Assembly (NCBI RefSeq): GCF_002902965.1
Contig: NZ_CP026108.1
Location: 744,001 to 808,000, forward strand
DNA: 64,000 bases
DNA from: Paraburkholderia hospita
GTDB taxonomy: Bacteria > Pseudomonadota > Gammaproteobacteria > Burkholderiales > Burkholderiaceae
Reading direction: 5' to 3'
Shown here: one piece after another, positions 8,401-16,600 of the stretch
Position numbering within the stretch: the first letter of the stretch is position 1
Layout: every line of letters starts with the position of its first letter
Notes under the pieces: model-generated
The model's input: only the letters and a program-made list of their open reading frames with translations
Database searches by the model: none
Told to the model about the DNA's origin: nothing
Program-made: the position numbers and the translations under genes

Positions 8401-10938
8401 GGGATGCGGTGACCACTCGATGCCGACATGCCGGAGGTAGGCGAGGCACACAGCGACCGCGCGGTCGCTCTGATCGAGGACCAGGTAGACATCCATTTGC
8501 ATGCACGCGACGAGTGCTTCTTCGACCGTTGTCACGGCGCGCTTCGATAGCGCCGCCAGGCGCTCGTGTGCAACCGATAACTGCCCGGTCAAAAATTCGC
8601 ATTCGGCCCGGTTCAGTTCGAGCGCAAATATCAGCTCATGCCGACGCTCCCAGCAATCGTCGTTCAGTAGTTCGGCGCCTGTGACGAGATAGGTCAGCGC
8701 TGAGGCGTAGGCCGTCGACGCCTTGGCTCGCTGGCCAGCGAGCAGGTTTAACCCGGCCAGCTGCTCCCGTTCCCCTTGTTCGGTGATCAGCGCGGAGGCG
8801 CGATTGAGCTGACCGACGATTTCAAAAATCGCCTCCTCCCGCTTTTTCGGGGGCGTGCGCGCGGTGAGCAGCCGCCCGATCCGCAGATGGGTCGAAGTCC
8901 GCGAGGCTTCAGGGATCAGTGAATAGGCGGCTTCATGAACACGGTCGTGAACAAACCTATAGCCGCCCTCCAGCCGCTCGACCAGTTCCTGACGCATCGC
9001 CTCCCACAACGCCGCGTGGACCTGTGCCTCCGGGATGCCGAGAACCGTCGACAGGGTCCCGATCCCGGCGACGTTCCCGAGAACGGCAAGCTGCTGCAAC
9101 GCGTGCAGCGTCCCTGCCGGCAGCCGGCTCAGCTTGCCGACCATCAGGTCCACGACATTGTCGGTATAGCCCTTGGCATGGATGCGACCCGGATCCCAGC
9201 ACCACTGCCCCGCATCATGATCAAAGGTGAGCAAATCTTCTTCGACAAGCGCGTGCAGAAACCGGATGACAAAGAACGGATTGCCACCCGTCTTCTCATG
9301 GACCAGTTGCGCCAGCGGTGCGATCCGCGCCGGCGCGCAGTGAAGCGCTTCCGCGATTAACTGACTGATATGCTGACGGGCGAGCGGAGCCAGCTTGATC
9401 TCATTGACCTTCACGCCCGCGTTCCTGATAGCCTGGAGCTTACCCATCATCGGATGCGCGGCATCGACCTCGTTGTCGCGATACGCGCCGACCAGCATCA
9501 GGTGCCGCAGATCCGAGCCTGTCAACAGATCCTCGAGCAGGTCGAGTGTCGCGGCGTCGAGCCACTGGAGGTCGTCGAGAAAGAGCGCAAGCGGATGCTC
9601 TGGACGGGCAAATACGCCAATGAAGCGACGGAACACGAGCATGAAACGGCGCTGCGCCAGTTTTGGCTCGAGAGCCGGGACGGGTGGCGGCTCACCGATG
9701 ATCAGCTTCAGTTCGGGGATGAGGTCGGTCATGAGCCGCGCATTGGGCACCAGCGCCTCCAGCAAGGCATCGCGCCAGATTGCCAGCTCCGTGTCGGGCT
9801 TGCCGAGCAGCGGGCGCACCAGGCCTTGAAATGCCTGGACCAGCGTCGAATACGGGATGTCGCGCTTGTACTGGTCGAACTTGCCGGAGGCGAAGAGTCC
9901 CCGGGGCGGCACCAGCACCTTGTGCAGTTCATTGACAACCGACGATTTGCCGATGCCCGAATAGCCGGAGACCAGTACCAGCTCTGGCGGGCTACTCCCT
10001 ACGATCCGATCGAACGTAGCGACCAGGGTAGCGACCTCGCGCTCCCGCCCATAAAGCTTCTCCGGTATCAGCAAGCGATCAGGCGTGTCGTGTTCGCCCA
10101 GTGGGAAGGCATCGATGCGGTGCCGATGCCGCCAGGCGGCGAGGCAATGCTGCAGGTCATGCTCAACACCGCCGGCCGTCTGGTAACGCTCTTCGGCCGT
10201 CTTGGCGAGTAGCTTCATGACGATGTCGGAGACCGCGGCGGGGACGGTCTCCATCAGCTCGCACGGCGGCACCGGCTTTCTGGCGATATGGCAGTGCACC
10301 CATTCCATGGGATCAACCGCCGCAAACGGCAGCACGCCCGTCAGCAACTGGTAAAGCGTGACGCCCAACGCATAGAGGTCGCTGCGCGAATCGATCGAGC
10401 GGTTCATGCGGCCGGTCTGCTCGGGTGCCATATAAGCGAGCGTGCCGGCGATCGTCTCGGGCGGTTCCGGCGCCTGCCGCTCGCGCGGCAACCGGGAGGC
10501 GAGACCGAACCCGGTGAGCCGGACCTGTCCGTCGGTGCAATGTACGAGGATATGCGCGGGCTTCAGGTCCTTATGGACAAGACCGCGCTGGTGCAGCTTG
10601 CCGAGCGCTGCGGCGATGCCGACAGCGAGCGGCAAAAATTCTCCCATCTCCATCGGAGCGCCCAGCAGACGTGCGAGCGGTTCACCACCCGGGTCCTCGA
10701 GCACCAGTAGGGTTCGACCGCCTTCGCGCACCAGGTCCAGCGGCCGCACCGCCCACGCGCCATCAAGTTCGTCCTTCAGGCCAAACGCATGAACGAGGCG
10801 GTCAAAGGCGGCAGGCAACGGATGCTCCCCGGCGGGTCGCACCAAAAGTACGTTTTGACTGCCATCTTCCCCGTCGCGCCGCCCTCGACAGACGACGCGG
10901 TCGCCATCTTCCCACAGGATCTGGAGAGTGTTACCCAT
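5434..10938 (-). CDS. Giant kinase-like / STAND ATPase / GAF-PAS sensor histidine kinase, copy 1
   Basis: About 1834 aa, cytoplasmic, with no membrane segment. Numbering below is from a TTG five codons upstream of the ATG chosen here. Order: Hanks-type Ser/Thr-kinase-like domain (~15-275), AAA/STAND ATPase with Walker A GYSGIGKS (330-337) and Walker B LFLDDLQW, a long helical TPR-like region (~600-1300), GAF (~1330-1480), PAS (~1500-1610), HisKA with phospho-acceptor His1623 in SIAHEVNQP, and HATPase_c with N box and DSGPGFG (~1730-1835). The kinase-like domain keeps HKD, APE and DLYALG but has VLLV where the VAIK Lys belongs, His for the metal-binding Asn of the HRDxKxxN motif, and GFG for DFG, so catalysis there is doubtful. 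The histidine-kinase part looks intact. Its likely partner is the response regulator gene just upstream. NCBI-style names for the family are 'trifunctional serine/threonine-protein kinase/ATP-binding protein/sensor histidine kinase'. The ATG at 10938 is preferred over TTG at 10953 because the protein then aligns with the other copies. Confidence 0.93.
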   Translation of the reverse strand: MGNTLQILWEDGDRVVCRGRRDGEDGSQNVLLVRPAGEHPLPAAFDRLVHAFGLKDELDGAWAVRPLDLVREGGRTLLVLEDPGGEPLARLLGAPMEMGEFLPLAVGIAAALGKLHQRGLVHKDLKPAHILVHCTDGQVRLTGFGLASRLPRERQAPEPPETIAGTLAYMAPEQTGRMNRSIDSRSDLYALGVTLYQLLTGVLPFAAVDPMEWVHCHIARKPVPPCELMETVPAAVSDIVMKLLAKTAEERYQTAGGVEHDLQHCLAAWRHRHRIDAFPLGEHDTPDRLLIPEKLYGREREVATLVATFDRIVGSSPPELVLVSGYSGIGKSSVVNELHKVLVPPRGLFASGKFDQYKRDIPYSTLVQAFQGLVRPLLGKPDTELAIWRDALLEALVPNARLMTDLIPELKLIIGEPPPVPALEPKLAQRRFMLVFRRFIGVFARPEHPLALFLDDLQWLDAATLDLLEDLLTGSDLRHLMLVGAYRDNEVDAAHPMMGKLQAIRNAGVKVNEIKLAPLARQHISQLIAEALHCAPARIAPLAQLVHEKTGGNPFFVIRFLHALVEEDLLTFDHDAGQWCWDPGRIHAKGYTDNVVDLMVGKLSRLPAGTLHALQQLAVLGNVAGIGTLSTVLGIPEAQVHAALWEAMRQELVERLEGGYRFVHDRVHEAAYSLIPEASRTSTHLRIGRLLTARTPPKKREEAIFEIVGQLNRASALITEQGEREQLAGLNLLAGQRAKASTAYASALTYLVTGAELLNDDCWERRHELIFALELNRAECEFLTGQLSVAHERLAALSKRAVTTVEEALVACMQMDVYLVLDQSDRAVAVCLAYLRHVGIEWSPHPDDEEVRREYELIGTRLGGRTIEELIDLPVMEDAASLATVEVLAKCFGPAVQTDVNLVSLTICKGASLSIERGNCDASCLLYANVGRVAGPRFGDYNAGFRFGQLGCDLIERRGLRRFEASTYLCFAVVVMPWMKHVRSRRDLMRRAFEAANRIGDLAYGAYAGNELNSNLLFAGEPLHEVQGEAERGLAYAGKVRFGLVIDLITTQLALIRTLRGLTPRFGSLDDGQFNELRTETRLSGTPALVLAASFYWIRKLQGRYIAGDYFAAMDAASKARPLLWISSTFFEEAEYHFYGALAKAAWCERAPADERPQHLDALAAHYRQLEIWAKNCPESFADRAALVGAEIARIEGRVADAMELYEQAIRSAQDSGFVHGEALANELASRFYAAQGFEKIARLYLRDARYSYLRWGADGKVRQLEENYPYLRAEESAPGPTTTISTPVEHLDLATVIKVSQAASGEIVLDKLIEMVMRTAIEQAGAERGVLILSDGGEERIAAEATTTGDAPRLELRNVPASSEILPESILYHVLRTGENVFVDDAAVGSSFPADPYIRQQRARSILCIPLMNQAKVTGAIYLENSLTARVFSPSRIAVLKVVASQAAISLENARLYRNLAEREAKIRRLVDANIIGIIVWNVSGEILEANDAFLRIVGYEREDLVSGQVRWRDLTPPEWLERDERALAEIGATGRAQPFEKEYIRKDGNRVPVMLGATAFEASRKQGVAFVLDLSERKQAEEKAHESEQRYRQVQTELAHANRVATMGQLTASIAHEVNQPIAATVTNAQAALRWLNAQPPNIDEVGQTLSQIVKDAGRAGDVLGRIRNLVRKAPTRKEPVDINDAVHEMIELTRGEAAKSGASVQTRLSEGLPLIEADRVELQQVLLNLIMNALEAMRGVSDGERQLVVSTEVESNFVLVTVRDSGPGFGPGGPDEAFAPFYTTKSTGLGMGLSICRSIIEGHRGRLWASSNMPRGAIVQFTVPIHPDPLS

Positions 10939-11069
10939 CGGCAGCCGAACCAAATTTACGACGTCATATGGCGCAGGCGCGCACCCGGCCGCATGCGTTG
11001 CGTCCTTCCGCGCCTACACGACTAGCGTCACCTCAGCATACACGTCAGTGACCGCGGCGCAATAGCTAG

Positions 11070-11080
11070 TACTCCCAGTA
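11070..11080. promoter_or_regulatory. Inverted repeat TACTCCCAGTA upstream of histidine kinase copy 1
   Basis: TACT-CCC-AGTA lies about 130 bp upstream of the kinase start, in the 383-bp gap after the response regulator gene. A matching TACTCCGAGTA sits at the equivalent place before copy 2, together with a shared CCTCAGCATACACGTCAG block. Conservation in an otherwise diverged spacer suggests a binding site, possibly for the FixJ/NarL-type regulators themselves. Confidence 0.5.
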
Positions 11081-11321
11081 AATACTCGGGACGAAACCCT
11101 GCTACGCAGACAGCAGAGTCACCCCGCGGAGCATCGCCGCTACCGCGACATCACGGTGTCGCTACCATCTTCGCGATGACGCGGAAGGAGGGCTTTGCGG
11201 CGGAGGCGCAATTGGATTGGTGACGCAAGGCCCGCCCATCGCGCGTCGGCTAGCATGCCCGACCGGCGCATTGCCTCGAACCTGGGACCGGGTTGTCGAA
11301 TTCGCCACCCCGGCACCGTGC

Positions 11322-11984
11322 CTAAGGCTGGGGATTGACACCGAGCGACACCGATTTGCGGACGAGATCCGCCAGTGTTGGCGCCGCCATCTTTCGCATC
11401 AGGCGAGATCGATGCAACTTCACTGTGATTTCGCACAGATTCACCTTGGAGGCAATCTGCTTGTTCATCAGCCCTGCTACGACGAACCCCATTATCTCGC
11501 GCTCGCGCGGCGTGAGGGAGTCGTAAGCGAGGCGGAGCGCCGCAACCGATCGTTCGGCGGTAAGACGCTCGCGATCGCGTCTTAGAGCATCGACGACGGC
11601 ATCCAGCATGTCTTGATCACGAAACGGTTTCGAAAAAAAATCGACCGCCCCTGCTTTCATCGCCTGCACCGTCATCGGAATATCACCATGACCGGTCATG
11701 AATACGACCGGCATGCACAAACCGCTTTTTGCAACATGCTCCTGAAAGGAGAGGCCATTTTCGCCGCGCAACCGGACATCGAGGATCAAGCAACTCGGCG
11801 AGTCGTACTTCGGGAAGTCGAGGAAATCCAAGGACGATTCAAACGTCTCTACACGTAGCGCGACCGACCGGAATAAATTGCGTAATGCGAAGCGCATCGA
11901 CTCTTCGTCGTCGATCACGTAGACCACCGGTTCGGCACAGTCCTGGCCGCTCTGGGCGGAAGTGCAAAGTGAACTTGAGTCCAT
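11322..11984 (-). CDS. FixJ/NarL-family response regulator, copy 1
   Basis: 220 aa. N-terminal receiver domain: acidic pair DDEE near residue 25, phospho-acceptor Asp in ILDVRLRGENG, the Thr of MTGHGD and the Lys of SKPF, all at the expected places. C-terminal LuxR-type helix-turn-helix: LTPREREIM followed by GLMNKQIASKVNLCEITVK. The role is a DNA-binding transcription factor activated by phosphotransfer. It is encoded upstream of and in the same direction as giant histidine kinase copy 1 (383-bp gap), the obvious cognate. It is a close paralogue of the regulators at 19494 and 21672; together they make a small regulator family. ATG 11984 has GGCGGAAG upstream. Confidence 0.95.
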   Translation of the reverse strand: MDSSSLCTSAQSGQDCAEPVVYVIDDEESMRFALRNLFRSVALRVETFESSLDFLDFPKYDSPSCLILDVRLRGENGLSFQEHVAKSGLCMPVVFMTGHGDIPMTVQAMKAGAVDFFSKPFRDQDMLDAVVDALRRDRERLTAERSVAALRLAYDSLTPREREIMGFVVAGLMNKQIASKVNLCEITVKLHRSRLMRKMAAPTLADLVRKSVSLGVNPQP

Positions 11985-12264
11985 CTATCTTCCGCCTCCA
12001 TATTCAATCCAACTATTATTCATCTTCCCTTCCCCCAACCTAATTCTTCACTATCTGTGTCGACAAACTGGAACAATACCGTTTCACCAAAGGCCTCCCT
12101 TGCAAAACCGCTTGGCTATGGAAGCCTATCCCAACGTTAGCCGCGAACTAGGTCCTGTCGTCTTTTTTCATCCTCCACCGTTCTAAGGCGGACGTTTCAT
12201 CTTGGTACGGACTTGTACTCGCCATATGTTTCGAGCCCGTGACGAGCGCTCGAAAATCATCGGC

Positions 12265-12450
12265 ATTGCCATTCCGCTGATGGTTGGCGCGGTGTATCTG
12301 TTCCTACAAAACCGGTGCGCCACGATCATTCCGGTTGTCGCAATTCCGGTGTCATTGGTTTGCACACTCGCGATCCTTTCGCTCTTTGGCGCGACCATCG
12401 ATGACCTTTCGTTGTTTGGACTGGTTGTAGCCGTCGGGACCATCGTGGTT
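12265..12450 (+). pseudogene. Fragment of an RND (AcrB/MexB-type) efflux permease
   Basis: Translation shows the well-known RND transmembrane stretch: YLFLQNRCATIIPVVAIPVS, then TIDDLSLFGLVVAVG. In intact pumps this leads into a conserved Asp-Asp and VVVENVERHM; here the match stops before the Asp pair. The surrounding frame (12202-12681) is a chimera of unrelated sequence. Only about 60 of ~1050 residues remain. A second, differently broken RND fragment lies at 55057-55437 beside histidine kinase copy 3. Confidence 0.75.
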
Positions 12451-12527
12451 CGGACTTCGACATTGCGTGGAAAGCTCAGCTTCGGCTCTGTCACAGATTC
12501 CGTCGGCTGCGAGCTCGAGGTCTTCAC

Positions 12528-12608
12528 CAGAACAAGACGTGTGCAGCCATCGCCCGCGAACTATCCGGCTTCATCTGGGACATCGAAATGCGACTGCAGC
12601 CAGCCTAA
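12528..12608 (+). pseudogene. C-terminal fragment of an IS110-family transposase
   Basis: The frame reads NKTCAAIARELSGFIWDI and ends at TAA 12606. This resembles the C-terminus of IS110/IS116-group transposases (ARELxGFxWAI). No N-terminal DEDD catalytic part is present. It sits directly after the RND fragment. Identification is from motif memory only, on 26 residues. Confidence 0.55.
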
Positions 12609-12984
12609 GCATTCTCGCAGCTCCCTTCTCCGTTCACTGATTTCCGGAGGCGCTATTGCAGAACTGACATCTTCCGCCTGATCGGTAACCCGGCACCGCG
12701 CACGATGAGGAGAATCCTCCCATCTTTTTTTGAGCAAGCGACTGCGCGATATCTGTTATTAAGAGCGAGGCAGCCCCGTGATGGAAAGATGGAAACGGTA
12801 ACCAGCTTGCGAATGAACTCGATCCATCGTCGACAAACAGCCTGTGTGCCGCGCTACCCATTATGTCGGATGTCGCTACGGCGTAAAAGCACGGCGCCTA
12901 TGACATCGATGTGTGTACCCTATGCTGTGAAAGTGGTCGACTAGTGTTCTACTGCTTTAGCGTTATTTTCAATCGGCCTCTGTC

Positions 12985-13170
12985 TCAGGCGGCCGACTAC
13001 TTATTGTCACTCTTACAAATACTTTCTGACAACGAAACGGGACAAGTATGCACGGTCTCCGCAAATATCTGGGGTGGGACGGTAAGCGGCGATATAAGGC
13101 CAAAGAAACGCCAGCGCCGTCATGCCGTGAATCTATTGAAGAGCGTTTCCTCAAGTTGATGGACCTAATG
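12985..13170 (+). repeat. Dispersed ~180-bp repeat, copy A
   Basis: About 180 bp closely matching the reverse complement of 54853-55036. Shared blocks include GCGGCCGACTACTTAT, ATCTGGGG, GCCGTGAAT and CTCAAGTTGATGGAC. Copy A lies upstream of histidine kinase copy 2, copy B downstream of copy 3, and both are next to RND and IS110 debris. No protein function is recognisable. It may be the remains of a mobile element end. Confidence 0.6.
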
Positions 13171-13342
13171 ATATGGTTGTCGGAGTGGAGCCTCCGCCAA
13201 GCCGGTATTGGGGCGGCCCCTGATGGAAGTGTTGACGGGCCCGGAGCACCGGCAACGATGGCTGGTGGAGGGAGCGATGCGACCAGGCTGTGGTCGCCCG
13301 GGGGAGCGTGCGTTGTTTCGTGGTCGGATGCTCGCTTTTCGC

Positions 13343-13526
13343 AACGTCCACATTGCCACCTTTTCCGGCATTCCTGGATGCTGAATTCGCGAGCGAGGTG
13401 GCTTGCAGCACGTTCTCGGTGCTCAGACGCATGGTGAGTCAATTCTTCCATGCTGGCCGCCGTTTCTTCAAGCGACGCCGCCCGCTCTCGCGGGATGACT
13501 CGTTCCGGGTTTGGTCGAGGCTTCAA
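13343..13526 (-). pseudogene. Fragment of a methyl-accepting chemotaxis protein
   Basis: On the minus strand the frame reads ERAASLEETAASMEELTHHA, the hallmark of the MCP signalling hairpin (QQAASLEETAASMEELT). After a frameshift it continues NVLQATSLANSASRNAGKGG, matching the following MCP helix (ENxxQAxxLAxxAxxxAxxGG). Neither the ligand-binding domain nor the rest of the coiled coil remains. It lies immediately upstream of the stop of histidine kinase copy 2, in the same orientation. Confidence 0.8.
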
Positions 13527-13620
13527 CTACTTTAGAGAGTGATGTTGATTTGCACGGAGCGTGGGCAAGGTTAGCGTTAGGTCCCCGATGGTCGAACTGC
13601 CCGCCGTTTGGGCGTACCAC

Positions 13621-16600
13621 CTACCGACTCGAGCTTGACAGAGCCGTTGGATGGGCTGGCATGGTGAATTGAACGACCGCGCCGCGTGGCACGTTTGAGC
13701 TTGCCCATAACCGTCCCCGATGCCCTTCGATGATCGAACGGCAGATCGACAGCCCCATCCCCAACCCGGTGGACTTCGTGGTGTAGAAGGGTGCAAAAGC
13801 CTCGTCAGGGCCGCCAGGACCAAAACCAGGCCCAGAATCGCGCACAGTCACGAGCACACAGTTCGATTCGACTTCTGTACTGACAACCAGTTGTCGCTCT
13901 CCATCGCTCACGCCCCTCATCGCCTCTAGCGCGTTCATGATCAGATTGAGTAGCACCTGTTGTAGCTCGACACGGTCTGCTTCGATTAATGGCAAGCCCT
14001 CGGACAGTCGCGTCTGTACGGAGGCACCGCTCTTAGCGGCTTCGCCGCGCGTGAGTTCAATCATCTCGTGGACCGCGTCGTTGATGTCCACCGGCTCCTT
14101 GCGCGTTGGCGCCTTCCTGACCAGATTACGGATCCGACCTAGCACGTCTCCCGCTCGACCCGCATCCTTGACTATCTGCCTGAGCGTCTGCCCTACCTCG
14201 TCAATGTTCGGAGGCTGGGCATTCAGCCAACGCAGCGCAGCCTGGGCATTCGTCACCGTCGCGGCGATCGGCTGGTTGACTTCGTGTGCAATCGAAGCCG
14301 TGAGCTGCCCCATGGTCGCGACACGGTTCGCGTGAGCCAGTTCCGTCTGCACCTCGCGATAGCGCTGCTCGCTCTCGCGCGCTTTTTCCTCCGCCTGCTT
14401 GCGCTCACTCAGATCAAGCACAAAAGCGACACCTTGCTTCCGGCTCGCTTCGAAAGCGGTCGCACCGAGCATGACGGGCACTCGATTGCCGTCCTTCCTG
14501 ATGTACTCCTTCTCGAACGGCTGCGCACGCCCCGTCGCCCCGATCTCTGCCAGGGCCCGTTCGTTGCGCTCGAGCCATTCTGGTGGCGTCAGATCCTTCC
14601 AGCGCACGCGACCCGAGACAAGGTCCTCCCGTTCGTATCCCACCATGCGAAGAAATTCGTCATTGGCCTCAAGAATGTCGCCACCGGCATTCCAGACGAC
14701 AATCCCGATGATGTTGGCTTCGACGAGGCGCCGGATCTTCCCTTCGCGCTCCCCAAGATCGCGGTACAAGCGGGCATTCTCCAAGGAGATGGCAGCCTGC
14801 GAGGCCAACAGCTTCAGCACGGCGATCCGGGATGGGCTGAACACGCGGGCAGTCAGACTGTTTTCGAGGTAGAGCGCGCCGGTGAGCTTCGCCTGATTCA
14901 TCAACGGGAAGCAGAGAATTGAACGGGAGCGCTGCTGACGTACATAGGGATCGGCAGCGAACGGGGACTCAGCCGCGGCATCGTCAAGAAAGACGCTCTC
15001 CCGGGTGCGCAGGACATGATAGAGGATCGACTCCGGCAGCAACGCCGCGCTCACCGGCACATCGCGCAACTGCAACATGGGCGCGTCACCGGTGGTCAGC
15101 ACTTGCGCCGCTATCCGTTCTTCGCCGCCGTCCGACAGAATCAGCACGCCCCGTTCGGCGCCCGCCTGTTCAATCGCTGTGCGCATGACCATTTCGATCA
15201 GCTTGTCCAGGACGATCTCGCCCGAGGCAGCCTGCGATACCTTGATCACCGTCGCAAGGTCGAGGTGTTCGACTGGAGTTGATATCGTGATCGTGGGCCC
15301 GGGCGCGGAGTCTTCCGCCCTCAGATATGAATATTGGTCCTCGAGGTGCCGCACCTTCCCGTTCGCGCCCCAACGCAGATAGCTGTAGCGGGCATCTCGC
15401 AAATACAGACGTGCAATCTTTTCAAAACCTTGAGCTGCGTAAAAGCGCGACGCGAGCTCATTGCCGAGTGCTTCACCGTGGACAAAGCCGCTGTCCTGCG
15501 CCGAGCGGATGGCCTGCTCGTACAACTCCATGGCATCCGCTACGCGACCTTCGATCCGGGCGATCTCGGCACCGACCAGCGCGGCGCGGTCCGCGAAACT
15601 CTCCGGACAGTTTTTCGCCCAGATCTCGAGCTGCCGGTAATGCGCGGCGAGCGCTTCGAGATGCTGTGGCCGCTCGCCGGCCGGCATGCACCCCCACCAG
15701 GCGGCCTTCGCCAGCGCGCCGTATAAGTGATATTCGGCTTGCTCAACCACCGAGGTCGGGGTCCAGAGCAGCCGTCGCGCGTTCGACGCGGCATCCATGG
15801 CTGCCGCATAGTCACCAGCGAGATAGCGCGCCTGCAATTTCCTAATCCAGTACCACGACGCTGCTATTGCCAATGCGGGGTTGCTGGACAGATGGGCTTC
15901 GGTGCGAAGTTCATTGAACTGCCCGTCGTCGAAGCAGCCGAACGTCGGCGTCACGCCGCGAAGCGTCCGTATAAGCGCGAGTTGTGTGGTGATGAAGTCA
16001 ATGACAAGACCGAACCGCATCCTCCCGGCGTATGCAAGACCGCGTTCGGCCTCGCCTTGCACCTCGTGCAGCGGCTCGCCAGCGAATAGCAGGTCCGAGT
16101 TGAGGTTGGTGCATGTGTAAGCGCCATACGCGAGATCTCCAATTCGATTCGCCGCTTCGAAAGCACGGCGCAGCAGATTACGACATTCCCGTACTGGCTT
16201 TAGCAAGCGCATGACAAAATTCGCGAAGCAAAGATACGTACTCGCCTCGAACCGTCTTAGCCCGCGTCGTTCGACGAGGTCGCAGCCGAGCTGGCCGAAC
16301 CGGAATCCGGCCCGGTAGTCACCGAAACGCGGTCCGGCGACCCTGCCGACGTTGGCATAAAGCACGCATGAAGCATCACAGTTGCCACGCTCGATGCTGA
16401 GACTGACTCCCTTGCAGGTCGTCAGCGCAACCAGATTCGCATCCGTAAACAAGGCTGGGGCGAATAGCTTGCCCAGCACCTCGACGGTCGCGAGCGAGGC
16501 TGCGTCCTCCATCACCGGTAAATCGATGAGTTCCTCGATGGTCCGGTCCCCAAGCTGGGTTGCGATGCGCTCGTATTCCCGTCGTACCTCCTCGTCGTGC

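Noticed and set aside
9370..10212. 280-codon plus-strand frames at 9370 and at 17569
   Set aside because: Both are antisense to the conserved STAND ATPase region of the giant kinases. They are duplicated only because the genes are.
5434..10938. Reading the N-terminal domain of the giant kinases as an active Ser/Thr kinase
   Set aside because: The VAIK Lys, the Asn of the HRDxKxxN motif and the DFG Asp are all replaced in all three copies.
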